The notes: generated by a model not told the origin, from the letters alone. A stretch of 64,000 nt of DNA from Bradyrhizobium arachidis (GCF_015291705.1 NZ_CP030050.1:9549001-9613000), one strand, 5' to 3'. Positions 24,830-33,783 are shown, numbered from the stretch's first letter. Program-made: numbers and translations.

Positions 24830-26899
24830 TCACCACGGTCCGAACTCGATACCCTCGACGGGGGCGCCTGCCGCGGCAAGACCTTCGGCCAGACGCTCCC
24901 AATCCGAGCGAATCGCGATCGGAAAGACGTGCAACAGCCAGCGCGTGATGCTCTCGCGCGTTGGCTTCTGCTGGCCGTGCCAATCTGCAGCAACGCGCTC
25001 CATCGCCATCTTCAGATCTGCCCTCGCCTCGTCGAGGCGACCGAGATGCGCCTTGGCCGCGCATTCCCATATGATGAAGGCTGGCGACATCCCGAGATCC
25101 TCGCGAGAGGCATCGCAACATCCCGCATAGTCGGAGCATAGAAACTTGATCGCGCCAGAATAGGCGATCTGCGGCGCCGTGGGGACCGGCGTGATCCGGA
25201 GCGATGTGGCCGAGAGCTTCGCTGCACGCTCGTATTCGCCGCAATACGCACAGATCTGGCCCGACGCCATCAAGGTCCAGGGATCATTTTCGTTCAGATC
25301 GACCGCAAGCGCCGCGTGCAGCGTCGATTCGTCCATGCGGCCGAGCAGCTGGTAGGTCCATGCCAGCGCCAGCTGCGCACGCGAATCCAGCGGATCGAGC
25401 TGGATCGCACGCTGTGCTATGCGCAGCGTCTCGGGATGCTTGGCCCGATCGCGAAATTGTCCTGGAAGCGCGATATGCGCGATGTTGCGATATTGGACGA
25501 GGCCACTCAAGGCGGGAGAGAAATCCGGCGCATCGGCGAGCAGGCTCTCGATCAAGGCGGCGGCCGCCGGCCAGTCCTTTGAGGCCATTTGCAGCAGCAG
25601 GGCCTGGCCGCGCAACCATCGATCGTGGATCTCCAGCGTGATCTCGCCTCCGGCTGCAAGGCGCCGCAGCCGCTCGGCCGAGACATGGATGTTCAGCGCC
25701 ATCGCGATCTGGCGGACGATCCGCTCCTGCGTTTCGAACCACTCGGTCAGCGTGATCGAATGGCGCTCGCTCCAGATGCAGACGGAATTGGCCGCATCGC
25801 GCAGGGTGACGACGAGCCGAACCGTGCCGTTCAACTCGTAGGTACTGCCCTCGACGATGTATTCCGGCGGGGACGACCAGGTTCTCGGCTCCGATTCCCA
25901 GACCGGCGGCAATGTCCGCACCGACCATTCGCGAAAACGCGCGAGACAGGCAACGAACTCGTGGCGAAATCCGTCGACCAGGTGACGCATCCCCTCAGGC
26001 ACGCCGCTCGCCTGGAACGCGCAGACGGATATGAGCAGTCGCTTCGGGGCGGGGGCCAGCATTTGCGACACTCCGTGCAGGCTCTGGGCAATCGCCGGGG
26101 CCTGCTGTTGCTCGCCTGGACCCGGCATCTGCTTGATGCGAACGATCAGCTCTTGAGTCTCCTTGGATGGCTCGATGTCGTAGTCGGCCTCCAGCAGGTC
26201 CCAGAGAGATTTATAGATCTTCAGGGCTCCGCCGACGTCGCCACGCGCCGCGCGCGTCCGAATGAGGTGCTGGCAGGCGATTTCGTGCGTTGGATCGAGG
26301 TTGAGCAGAGCCAAAGCCGCGTCACTTGCTTCACGAGAGTCCCCCTCGCGGGGCAACAAGCGCTCGAGCGCGAGCGTCAATCTGTCATGGAGCAGCTGGC
26401 GCTTGGTCAGCAGCCAGACCTGGAAGGCCGGATCGAGATTGTCGAGACCGGACAGCAGGGTCTCGGTGATCCGCTGGGTATCGAGCAGGCGCGGATGCAC
26501 CGTGCCTTGCGCTGCAGCCGCAAGCACCTCGTCGACGTCGCAGCGGCGCCGGTCGCGGGAGAGCGCCAGGTTCTGCTTGTCGGCCCGGAATCCCTCAAAG
26601 CCGGCATTGTCGAAGGCAAGCCTGAGGTCATGGACGACCTGCCGCAACGAAGCCCGCGCATGTTCTTCGTCGCTCTCGCTCCATAAGAGCCCGACCAAGC
26701 GTTCGCGCGTATCCTGCGTGTTGTCTGAAAGAGCAAGATAGGCTGTCAGTGCCTTGGCCTTGCGCGTCGCAAGTGAAATCTCACGCTCGTCGACCTTGGC
26801 GGCGAAATCGCCAAGAAGGCGCAGGGCCAATTGACCGCTCGCCAGCGCTTCCTGAATCCCCGTTGCCACCTCTGAGGCTCCACCAATTGCCGGAGTCAT
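24830..26899 (-). CDS. SARP-type regulator with BTAD and TPR domains
   Basis: About 689 residues. N-terminal OmpR-like winged HTH (LALRLLGDFAAKVDEREISLATRKAKALTAYLALS split by helices), then a BTAD domain (residues ~110-250, with LDPTHEIACQHLIRTRAARGDVGGALKIY). The middle ~260-450 resembles the TolB-like segment found beside cyclase domains (YIVEGSTYELNGTVRLVVTLRD). The C-terminal ~250 residues are TPR helices (LDPLDSRAQLALAWTYQLLGR). These proteins activate transcription, in actinomycetes often of natural-product clusters. I start at the second Met (ATG); the earlier codon is TTG. It follows the YcaO gene by about 60 bases on the same strand. Confidence 0.85.
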   Translation of the reverse strand: MTPAIGGASEVATGIQEALASGQLALRLLGDFAAKVDEREISLATRKAKALTAYLALSDNTQDTRERLVGLLWSESDEEHARASLRQVVHDLRLAFDNAGFEGFRADKQNLALSRDRRRCDVDEVLAAAAQGTVHPRLLDTQRITETLLSGLDNLDPAFQVWLLTKRQLLHDRLTLALERLLPREGDSREASDAALALLNLDPTHEIACQHLIRTRAARGDVGGALKIYKSLWDLLEADYDIEPSKETQELIVRIKQMPGPGEQQQAPAIAQSLHGVSQMLAPAPKRLLISVCAFQASGVPEGMRHLVDGFRHEFVACLARFREWSVRTLPPVWESEPRTWSSPPEYIVEGSTYELNGTVRLVVTLRDAANSVCIWSERHSITLTEWFETQERIVRQIAMALNIHVSAERLRRLAAGGEITLEIHDRWLRGQALLLQMASKDWPAAAALIESLLADAPDFSPALSGLVQYRNIAHIALPGQFRDRAKHPETLRIAQRAIQLDPLDSRAQLALAWTYQLLGRMDESTLHAALAVDLNENDPWTLMASGQICAYCGEYERAAKLSATSLRITPVPTAPQIAYSGAIKFLCSDYAGCCDASREDLGMSPAFIIWECAAKAHLGRLDEARADLKMAMERVAADWHGQQKPTRESITRWLLHVFPIAIRSDWERLAEGLAAAGAPVEGIEFGPW

Positions 26900-26963
26900 G
26901 GTCAACCACGCTTACCCAATCTTACGAAACGCAACCAACAGGCGTCCAGCGATATCTTGGCTT

Positions 26964-28199
26964 CTAAAATAGTGGAATCTCCTGCCGGGCAAGAGCCGAG
27001 CTCCCGCGCACTTGGGAGAATCGCTTCGTCGAAACTGCTGCCGAAAAAGGTTGCAAATCAGGCGAAACGGCCCTTGCGACGGCAACGCCAAGGTCGTGCC
27101 GGGTATGATCGACAAGAAAGAGCCGGATACCTCGGTCCCGCAGATGGCTCACCAGCCCCTTTAGTCCGTCAGCCGCCGTCGGCAGGCTCGCAGCCTCCGC
27201 CGACATCGCCCGCGGTTGAAGCAATGCGCAATTCTCTGCCGCGAACGCTGCGCGACGCAGATGGCGACGATCCGCTTCATTGAGTGCGGCATCGCCACTC
27301 TCGGCCCGCTTGGCTGCCGCGACCGGTGCAGCCAGCTCCATCTGGCACATCTCGAGCACCGCGGCCCTCGCCGCGTCGCTCGCGGCCAGCCTTGACGACA
27401 GTCCACATGCCATTTCCCGGCCGTCGCGCCCCAGAGATACGGCCGCAACGACGGGAACGCCGATGTCGGTCGTGATATCGAGCAACATGGTACGCCGCGT
27501 CGACTCGCCCTTGCGCAATCGCCCGATCAATTCAGCCCCGGCTTTGGTAACCGGATGCTCCAACGCAAAGCCCTTCGGGCGATGGCCACCCAGCCACCAC
27601 ATCGCGGCCGCGTCACGCTCACACAGCTCCAGAACCGCGCGAAGCGTGGCGGCTTCAAAGCTCGGTCCCGCAGCTGCACCCGACGACAATGCGACGACCG
27701 GATCGATCGCCCTTCGCTCCTGTGGGCGCCGCAAGCAGAGATCGGCCGGCAAAAGTCCGGCTTCTCCGGTTGCAGCGTCAACCGCGTTGACGCAGTCGAT
27801 GGGTCGGTTCGCGCCTGACACGGCCTGGCCGACCCAGCCGTCGGAGACGAGGCGCGTTCGATCGCACGCAGCGACCGTTGCCGCGATGTCGCCCGGCCGT
27901 TCGAACTGGGAAAGATACTCGGCTGCCTCACCCAGACATGACACCAGCGCTGTCGCTTGCGTCTCGCCATTTCCTGTGACGCTTAGTCGCGCCCCCACGC
28001 CAGCCATCGCGCTCGGATCGGGGACGATGACGATCTCGCCGCCGATGCAGTGAAAGCCCGGGGCAAACGGCGATGCGATCGAGAACGCGCGGCTCAGACG
28101 TCCCGTAAGCGCGACGAGCTCGGGTGATGCGAGACCAGCAATGCTGTCCAGCAGCTTGGCGTCAGCTTGGGAACGCAAATCCAGGGCAGCGAGATTCAT
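26964..28199 (-). CDS. YcaO domain protein (TfuB-like)
   Basis: 411 residues. YcaO ATP-binding pattern: TALVSCLGEAAEYLSQF (Glu91, Glu94), SFEAATLRAVLELCERDAAAMWW (Glu191, Glu194, Arg195), and VLEMCQMEL (Glu283, Gln286). Known YcaO enzymes activate backbone amides with ATP to form azolines, thioamides or amidines in RiPPs and a few proteins. Here the C-terminus ends IPLF without the usual PxPxP tail. No TfuA-type partner, cyclodehydratase C-protein, dehydrogenase or clear precursor peptide lies beside it; its nearest partner is the SARP regulator downstream. Reaction and substrate unknown. Confidence 0.75.
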   Translation of the reverse strand: MNLAALDLRSQADAKLLDSIAGLASPELVALTGRLSRAFSIASPFAPGFHCIGGEIVIVPDPSAMAGVGARLSVTGNGETQATALVSCLGEAAEYLSQFERPGDIAATVAACDRTRLVSDGWVGQAVSGANRPIDCVNAVDAATGEAGLLPADLCLRRPQERRAIDPVVALSSGAAAGPSFEAATLRAVLELCERDAAAMWWLGGHRPKGFALEHPVTKAGAELIGRLRKGESTRRTMLLDITTDIGVPVVAAVSLGRDGREMACGLSSRLAASDAARAAVLEMCQMELAAPVAAAKRAESGDAALNEADRRHLRRAAFAAENCALLQPRAMSAEAASLPTAADGLKGLVSHLRDRGIRLFLVDHTRHDLGVAVARAVSPDLQPFSAAVSTKRFSQVRGSSALARQEIPLF

Positions 28200-28497
28200 G
28201 AATCGATCCCGGCCAGTTTTCGGTCATTCGCACCGCCATACTAGCTTAAGACGCACGCAAGCCAAACAACCCGCCCAAGTGCGCGTGTCGTCATCGCATC
28301 CCACAACCTCAATTTGGCCGCTGAAAACAAGCGAGTTCGTCAAACCAGCGTGAAAAATCGTGCTGAATGGCAATTCTGACTGCTTCCCGGGATCACCCCG
28401 TCTCTCGTGACAGGTCACGCTGCAATGACGCCTGCCTGCTTAAGGTGCCTGCATCCGACGCAAACGATTGGTCGCAACACCAGTCAGGAGGCGCACC
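28200..28497. other. Divergent intergenic region, YcaO/cyclase
   Basis: About 300 bases with no credible gene. It must hold the promoters of the left-facing YcaO-SARP unit and the right-facing cyclase gene. The only clear structure is the palindrome CGTGAC-AG-GTCACG at 28406-28419. Confidence 0.4.
28406..28419. promoter_or_regulatory. Palindrome upstream of cyclase gene
   Basis: CGTGAC-AG-GTCACG, perfect 6-base arms, about 80 bases before the cyclase start. A possible regulator site; no regulator assigned. Confidence 0.35.
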
Positions 28498-29232
28498 ATG
28501 AAGTTGAGAATGTTGACAGAATCGCGCGTTGCGATGCCGGAGACACCGGGCCGCCGCGCTCGACGAGATCTGCCGGCACTCGAACGCAGGTGGGGCGCGG
28601 TCCTCGCGGTCGACATCGTCGGCTATTCCAGGCTTACGATCCTGGACGCGGAATTAGCCTATTTTCTATACAAATCTCATCGACGTGAGCTGCTCGACCC
28701 GAAGCTTGGGGAGTACGGAGCTCGTTTCTTCAAATCGACCGGCGACGGAATCCTGGCCGAATTCGAGACCGCAATTGATGCGACCTGCTGTGCCGTCGAC
28801 ATCCAGAAGGGGATGATCGAGCGCGGCCGAGGTGCCGCCAAGGACAAGCAGATTATCTTTCGCATGGGCCTGAGTTGCGGACCAATCCTGGCCGACGTCG
28901 AGGATATCTATGGCCACGATGTCAATGTAGCCGCACGTCTGCAAACGATCGCACCAGCAGGCGGGATCGCGATGACCGACGAAATCGCAACCCGCGTCGA
29001 GAGTGTGCTCGCCATGCAACTCGATGACGTCGGGGAGCAATATTTTCACAACATGGGACGCCCCGTGCGCGTCTTTCAATGTAGCTTCGATGATGATGCC
29101 ATCGAGCCTCGAACGAGGACGAAGCAGTTGAAAGGATCTCAGCCGCTTCGGCGTTCGGTTCAGCGCGTCATGCGCTCCGCCCTCTCCGACAAGGAGAGCA
29201 ACAGGAGCGGGCGGGTCATGCGACTGTCATAA
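28498..29232 (+). CDS. Class III adenylate/guanylate cyclase domain protein
   Basis: 244 residues with an AGGAGG ribosome site. The catalytic domain covers most of the protein: metal-binding Asp in AVLAVDIVGYSRL, KSTGDGILAEF with the second Asp region, MGLSCGPILADVEDIYGHDVNVAARLQ containing the NxxxR transition-state pair. It makes cAMP (or cGMP) from the nucleotide triphosphate. No membrane or sensor domain; an N-terminal basic stretch and a C-terminal basic tail (RTRTKQLKGSQPLRR) only. In this lineage such cyclases are often fused to TolB/TPR modules like those in the nearby SARP protein. Confidence 0.9.
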   Translation: MKLRMLTESRVAMPETPGRRARRDLPALERRWGAVLAVDIVGYSRLTILDAELAYFLYKSHRRELLDPKLGEYGARFFKSTGDGILAEFETAIDATCCAVDIQKGMIERGRGAAKDKQIIFRMGLSCGPILADVEDIYGHDVNVAARLQTIAPAGGIAMTDEIATRVESVLAMQLDDVGEQYFHNMGRPVRVFQCSFDDDAIEPRTRTKQLKGSQPLRRSVQRVMRSALSDKESNRSGRVMRLS

Positions 29233-29270
29233 AGACCGGCTGTGCGCATCCATTTGGATCATGCGCGCGC

Positions 29271-30227
29271 TCACGCCCTGATATTGTTGTCCTTCACCAC
29301 CTTGCCCCAATAGGTGACCTGCTTGTCGAAGAAAGTCTTGAAGGCGGGGCCGTCCTGGAGCAGCAGCGTCATCTGCTGGGTCTCCTTGAGCTGGGCGGCG
29401 GTCGCGGGCTCGCTCAGGATCTCCTTGGACGCCGTCGCCATGGCTGAGATGACGTCGGGCGGCGTGCCCGTCGGCGCGAAGATGCCCCACCAGGCCAGCG
29501 TCTCGAAATCCGGAAAGCCGGCCTCGATCGCGGTCGGCGTGTCCGGCAGCGCCGGCAGCCGCTCGCGCCCGAGCTGCAGGATCGGCCGCAGCATGTTGGT
29601 GCCGAGCTGGGCCGCGACCAGCGCCGCCGATCCCGCGATCAGATCGACATGACCGCCGAGCACGTCGTTCATCGCCGGCCCGCCGCCGCGATAGGGCACG
29701 TGCATGATCTCGACGCCGGCCTTGTTGCCGAGCACGGTCATGGCGAGATGGCCGAGCGTGCCGATGCCGACGGAGGCGTATTTCACCGCACCGGGCGTCG
29801 CCTTGCAGGCGGCGACCACATCGGCAAAGCTCTTGTAAGGACGGCCGGCGCCGGCTGCGATCACGTAAGGCGCAGTGCCCACCAGCAGCACCGGCATGAG
29901 TTCGCGCTCAACATCGACCGGCGGCTTGTCGAGAATCGACGGGATCACCGCATGCGAGTCGAACGTGACCAGGAACGTCGAGCCGTCGGCCGGGCTCTTG
30001 GCGACCTGCGCCGCGCCGAGTGCGCCGGCCGCGCCCGACTTGTTCTCGACCACGACGATGCGGTTGAGTTTGGTCTGTAGATTGCTCTGGAGCAGCCGCG
30101 CCATCGCATCGGTCGAGCCGCCCGGCGGGAACGGCACGACCAGCGTGATTTTCGAGGCCTGTGCGCTTGCCGGTGCCATCGCGAGGATGGCGGGCGCGGC
30201 CAGCAGCGCCCGTCGTGTGATCGTCAT
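29271..30227 (-). CDS. Bug-family tripartite tricarboxylate-type binding protein
   Basis: 318 residues with a signal peptide (ITRRALLAAPAILAMAPASAQA). Typical Bug features: ITLVVPFPPGGSTDAMARLL, VENKSGAAGALGAAQVA, and MHVPYRGGGPAMNDVLGGHVDLI. Bug proteins bind carboxylates in the periplasm for TctAB-like transporters or for sensing; no TctA or TctB lies in the window. It is the last gene after an RraA-like aldolase and a cupin, so an aromatic or dicarboxylic acid ligand is plausible. Confidence 0.93.
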   Translation of the reverse strand: MTITRRALLAAPAILAMAPASAQASKITLVVPFPPGGSTDAMARLLQSNLQTKLNRIVVVENKSGAAGALGAAQVAKSPADGSTFLVTFDSHAVIPSILDKPPVDVERELMPVLLVGTAPYVIAAGAGRPYKSFADVVAACKATPGAVKYASVGIGTLGHLAMTVLGNKAGVEIMHVPYRGGGPAMNDVLGGHVDLIAGSAALVAAQLGTNMLRPILQLGRERLPALPDTPTAIEAGFPDFETLAWWGIFAPTGTPPDVISAMATASKEILSEPATAAQLKETQQMTLLLQDGPAFKTFFDKQVTYWGKVVKDNNIRA

Positions 30228-30274
30228 CGTCCCCTCCCTTGTATTTGCGCTTTGCTTTTTTGCTTTTGAGCGCT

Positions 30275-30646
30275 TCAGGTCGTTCCGAAGCCCGACCCCG
30301 CTTTTTTGTATTCTGGCCGAGGCGGACTAAAGATGTCCAGCACGCGGGCGCCATCGGGGCCGGCGCGCATGGTGTGCGGCACGTTGCCCGGCGTGCGCCA
30401 GAAATCGCCTTTCTTCACCGGAATTTCCTCATCGCCCTGGACACGGATAGCGGAGCCGTCGAGCAGCACGCCCCATTGCTCCTCGGGATGATGATGCAGC
30501 GTGCCTTGCGCATGCGGGGCCAGCGTCACCACCGACAGCATCGCCTGCTCGCCGGAGAAGATGCGCGTGGTCACGCCGGCGGCGAGCTCGCGGAACAGGC
30601 CGTCGCTCGGATTATCGATATTGTGAAATTCGTCCTTCTGGCTCAC
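30275..30646 (-). CDS. Cupin domain protein
   Basis: 123 residues from a GTG codon with GGGGAGG ribosome site. Single cupin with metal-binding motif HAQGTLHHHPEEQWGVLLDG (two or three His plus Glu) and the second motif VPHTMRAG. Small cupins of this form bind a metal and a small ligand; enzymatic or stress-sensor roles both occur. Located between the aldolase-like gene (28-base gap) and the Bug protein (47-base gap), so one operon. Confidence 0.85.
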   Translation of the reverse strand: MSQKDEFHNIDNPSDGLFRELAAGVTTRIFSGEQAMLSVVTLAPHAQGTLHHHPEEQWGVLLDGSAIRVQGDEEIPVKKGDFWRTPGNVPHTMRAGPDGARVLDIFSPPRPEYKKAGSGFGTT

Positions 30647-30674
30647 GCCGTCCTCCCCTTTGTTCTGATCATGC

Positions 30675-31313
30675 TCAGGACTTGCCGTAGGACCCCTGGT
30701 AGCGGCCCTCGCGGATCGCCTTCATGGTCTCCTCCTCGCGCGCGACCTGGGCGCGCACGGCATCAAGCAGCGCAGCTGCGCCGGCGGCAGGGAACGACAC
30801 CACGCCGTCCTCGTCGCCGACCACGATGTCGCCGGGCGAGATCACGCTGCCGCCGATCGTCACGGGCACGTTGATCTCGCCGGGGCCGTTCTTGTAGGGG
30901 CCGCGATGGATCACCGCGCGGGCGTAACAGGGGAAGTCGTCGGCCGCGAACGCCGCGACATCGCGGATCGCGCCGTCGATGACGTAGCCTTCGGCTTTGC
31001 GCCACTGCGCGATGTTCTTCATGATCTCGCCGACCAGCGCGCGCGTCTCGTCGGCGCCGCCGTCGACCACGATGACGTCGCCGGGACCGACAAGCTCCAG
31101 CGCACGGTGGATGGCGAGATTGTCGCCGGGCCGGGTGCGCACCGTGAAGGCCGTCCCCACCAGCTTGCCGCCGCGATGATAAGGCTTCAGCCCGACGGCG
31201 CCCGGCAGCCGGGCAAGATTGTCCGAGATGACCGAGGTCGGCGCGCCGCGAAAGCCCTCGATGATCTCGGCCGGCGGCTTCGGCACGCTGTTGGCTGCAA
31301 TGGTGATGGTCAT
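30675..31313 (-). CDS. RraA-like 4-carboxy-4-hydroxy-2-oxoadipate aldolase family
   Basis: 212 residues. RraA/DlpA fold with GDVIVVDGGADETRALVGEIM and the pyruvate/metal site GYVIDGAIRDV (Arg and Asp conserved). In the aldolase branch these cleave 4-hydroxy-2-oxo acids made by meta-cleavage of protocatechuate or gallate, giving pyruvate or oxaloacetate. The true RraA RNase E inhibitor is smaller, and the operon with a Bug protein and cupin argues for the metabolic role. I start at MTITIAAN; the frame extends 19 codons upstream without conserved sequence. Confidence 0.85.
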   Translation of the reverse strand: MTITIAANSVPKPPAEIIEGFRGAPTSVISDNLARLPGAVGLKPYHRGGKLVGTAFTVRTRPGDNLAIHRALELVGPGDVIVVDGGADETRALVGEIMKNIAQWRKAEGYVIDGAIRDVAAFAADDFPCYARAVIHRGPYKNGPGEINVPVTIGGSVISPGDIVVGDEDGVVSFPAAGAAALLDAVRAQVAREEETMKAIREGRYQGSYGKS

Positions 31314-31401
31314 GGTTGTTTTTCCTGGATGCCTATTTGAAGAAGGCCAAATCTGGCCCGCGCATTGCAACGATGTCCCGCGTCCGTGAAGATTTTATGC
31401 A

Positions 31402-31423
31402 AATTGTGAAGCAGCTCACAATT
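31402..31423. promoter_or_regulatory. CRP-type binding site upstream of DUF1353/caspase operon
   Basis: AATTGTGA-N6-TCACAATT: perfect 8-base arms that contain TGTGA-N6-TCACA, the classic CRP half-sites and spacing. It lies about 70 bases before the DUF1353 start codon, where an activator would sit. Binding is inferred. Confidence 0.6.
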
Positions 31424-31493
31424 CGGACGGTTGGCCCGAGAGATGATTCCCGTCGCTGCATATCACAACACCTGTATTTCTTGGGAGCCGAAC

Positions 31494-32015
31494 ATGGCAA
31501 CCGACAAGGTCTCGTTCATGAAACTGGAGCTGCGGCCTTCCAAAGACATCACAACGCCACCGCCGCCCATCGTGCCCTTCGCGGATTGGGACTACTACTA
31601 CACGACCCAACCCCTGGGATGGCGCGCCAATACTCCGGTCGAAGGTATGCCGGCCTCAGTGACCGTGCCGACGGGCTTCGTGACAGATCTTGCGAGTATT
31701 CCTGCTATCTTCTGGAGCATACTCCCGCCCGGAGCGCGATACTCCTATCCTGCCATCATTCACGATTATCTTTACTGGTTTCAGCCGTGTGAGCGTGCGC
31801 AGGCCGACGCCGTATTCAAGGCCGCGATGGAGGACATGAGAGTGCCGGCCGCCAAGATCGCGGTCATTTACAATGCCGTCCACCTTGCCGGCAAAACGGC
31901 GTGGGACAACAATACGACATTGCGCGAGGCGGGAGAGAAGCGTGTCTTGAAGATTTATCCGACCAATGCGCTGACAAGCTGGACCATCTGGAAGAGCCAG
32001 GACGTCTTTACATGA
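31494..32015 (+). CDS. DUF1353 protein
   Basis: 173 residues from the ATG after GGGAG; an upstream in-frame ATG 21 codons earlier is less likely. The DUF1353 pattern is plain: VPTGFVTDLASIPAIFW, then YPAIIHDYLYWF and ADAVFKAAMEDM. Members occur in phage and bacterial genomes and are thought to be small hydrolase-like or structural proteins; biochemical function is not established. It ends 28 bases before the membrane caspase gene and both follow a CRP-type site, so I treat them as one unit. Confidence 0.82.
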   Translation: MATDKVSFMKLELRPSKDITTPPPPIVPFADWDYYYTTQPLGWRANTPVEGMPASVTVPTGFVTDLASIPAIFWSILPPGARYSYPAIIHDYLYWFQPCERAQADAVFKAAMEDMRVPAAKIAVIYNAVHLAGKTAWDNNTTLREAGEKRVLKIYPTNALTSWTIWKSQDVFT

Positions 32016-32043
32016 TTTCGTCCTGAAATGAGGAGACGCGGGC

Positions 32044-33735
32044 ATGGCCGTGTCGAGACGGGCGCTGGTGATCGGCAACGGCGGTTACCGGGGCCGTCTT
32101 GCGCTCAGATGCCCCCCAAATGACGCGGCGCAAATCAGACAAAGCCTGACCGAGCTCGGCTTCGACGTGACCACCACGTTCGGAGTTGACCTCGATTTCG
32201 GCGCGATGCGATCCGTCGTCGACAACTTCATCCGGCTCGTGAACGATCCCGCGACAACGACGTCCTTGCTCTACTACTCCGGCCACGGCGTGCAGATCAA
32301 CGACCGGAACTATATGATCCCGGTCGATTTCGACCCGCTCAAAAGGTACCAGGAAATCCCGTTCGTTAGCGTTCAGTCGATCGTCGAGCAAATGACGAGC
32401 GCGACGGCCGTTCGCATCATTCTGCTCGATGCCTGCCGCAGCAATGCCGAGGCGCAAACATTTGTCGAGAACGTACCCACCGCGAAGGGGCTCAAGATCG
32501 ACAAGGACGTTTTCCAGGGGGATCAACTGGTCACGGCAAACGGCCTTGCGTCGATGCAGGCCGAGATCAACACGTTCATCGCGTTTGCAGCTGCGCCGGG
32601 CAAGGTGGCTTTCGAAGGAAACGTCGGTGAATCACTCAGCCCGTTCACGGCCAGTTTCCTGAAATACATCGATTCCGTCGACTTGCCGATTTCCAACCTC
32701 ACCAGCCGCGTGCGGTACGACGTCCTGGCTCGCACGAAGAACAACCAGAAGTCCTGGGATCAGTCGTCCTTGATGGAGCCATTCTACTTCAATCCTGGCA
32801 GCCTCCTGCTGTTCACCGGCAATCTCATGGCGCTGGTCAGCTTGATCGTTTCCATCATTCCCTACTCGATGGTTCTCGGTTGGAGCCAGGCGACGTGGCC
32901 ATGGGTCGCCAGCGGCTTGGTCATGCCAACCATATCGCTATGCGTTCTGTTGTTCGGCATGCAAAGCGTCTATTCGCGACTACGAGGGCGATATGTTAGA
33001 GAGGCTGACGACGCGGGTACGGTTCGGCGCCATCTCACCACATCCGCACAGAAAGGCATCCTGGGCGGGTATCTCGGATCGTCCGTCAGCGCAATGCTTC
33101 TGAGCGCACTTTACTATCTCAACTGGGAAATGGACTACGATTCATTTGCCAGCGTTCCACTCGAAATCACCATCGCGACAACGCTGGCTGCTGGTCTCCT
33201 CGGTGTCCTCAGCCTGTTTTGGGCGCGCGCTTCGATTGGCCTTGGGGGCCTCATTATCTTGGCGGCCCCATCACCCATTCGAATCCTGCTGGGCACGACG
33301 TTCGGCGGCATCCTGGCTGGCTTGATCGCGACGCCCCTCATCATGATGCGTTTCGGTCCGACGCCTGACCGCCCGCCGATGACACCCGATCTGTTGCTGC
33401 CCGGAACGATCTTGGGCGCGTCCATCTTCATCTTCTCGGTCGTAAATTTCGATTTCGAGCGATTGAGCGCGCGCAGGATCTGGCAAAGTGTGAAAGCTTC
33501 GCTGATAGCTCTCGGCGTCGGCGCGATGGCAGCCGTCGTCATCTTCAGCCCTCTGTATCTGCTCGGCATCGCCGACGCCGTTAAGACGTATCTCGAGGAC
33601 AACTATGACAACATGGCCGCCCTGGCAAAAGGCGGCGCAGCCTATGGAATCCCCGTCGGTATCGTCCTGGGAATCGTGATCGGCACCGCCGTCATCCTGA
33701 CGGAACGATGGTCGAGGAAGCCTGTGCTCGACTGA
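32044..33735 (+). CDS. Membrane-anchored caspase-like (C14/metacaspase) protein
   Basis: 563 residues. Residues 1-~240 form a caspase-fold peptidase with the catalytic pair His81 in LLYYSGHGVQ and Cys131 in IILLDACRSN, plus the start RRALVIGNGGY. From ~255 to the end there are eight or nine strong hydrophobic segments (LMALVSLIVSIIPYSM; SGLVMPTISLCVLLFGM; ITIATTLAAGLLGVLSLFW; GIPVGIVLGIVIGTAVIL), so the protease domain faces the cytoplasm from a large membrane domain of no recognised family. Good ribosome site (GAGGAGA). Bacterial caspase-like proteins act in cell death and defence in some systems; this one is unassigned. Confidence 0.88.
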   Translation: MAVSRRALVIGNGGYRGRLALRCPPNDAAQIRQSLTELGFDVTTTFGVDLDFGAMRSVVDNFIRLVNDPATTTSLLYYSGHGVQINDRNYMIPVDFDPLKRYQEIPFVSVQSIVEQMTSATAVRIILLDACRSNAEAQTFVENVPTAKGLKIDKDVFQGDQLVTANGLASMQAEINTFIAFAAAPGKVAFEGNVGESLSPFTASFLKYIDSVDLPISNLTSRVRYDVLARTKNNQKSWDQSSLMEPFYFNPGSLLLFTGNLMALVSLIVSIIPYSMVLGWSQATWPWVASGLVMPTISLCVLLFGMQSVYSRLRGRYVREADDAGTVRRHLTTSAQKGILGGYLGSSVSAMLLSALYYLNWEMDYDSFASVPLEITIATTLAAGLLGVLSLFWARASIGLGGLIILAAPSPIRILLGTTFGGILAGLIATPLIMMRFGPTPDRPPMTPDLLLPGTILGASIFIFSVVNFDFERLSARRIWQSVKASLIALGVGAMAAVVIFSPLYLLGIADAVKTYLEDNYDNMAALAKGGAAYGIPVGIVLGIVIGTAVILTERWSRKPVLD

Positions 33736-33747
33736 AATTCAACGACA

Positions 33748-33783
33748 GAGACGCAGGGACATCAATACATCCCCGCGCGTCTC
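33748..33783. terminator. Possible bidirectional terminator hairpin
   Basis: GAGACGC pairs with GCGTCTC, and GGG with CCC inside, between the convergent caspase and acyl-CoA ligase genes. No T-run follows on either strand, so termination is plausible only. Confidence 0.35.

Noticed and set aside
30675..31313. RraA as RNase E inhibitor
   Set aside because: Operon with cupin and Bug protein and the aldolase-type active site argue for a metabolic aldolase.
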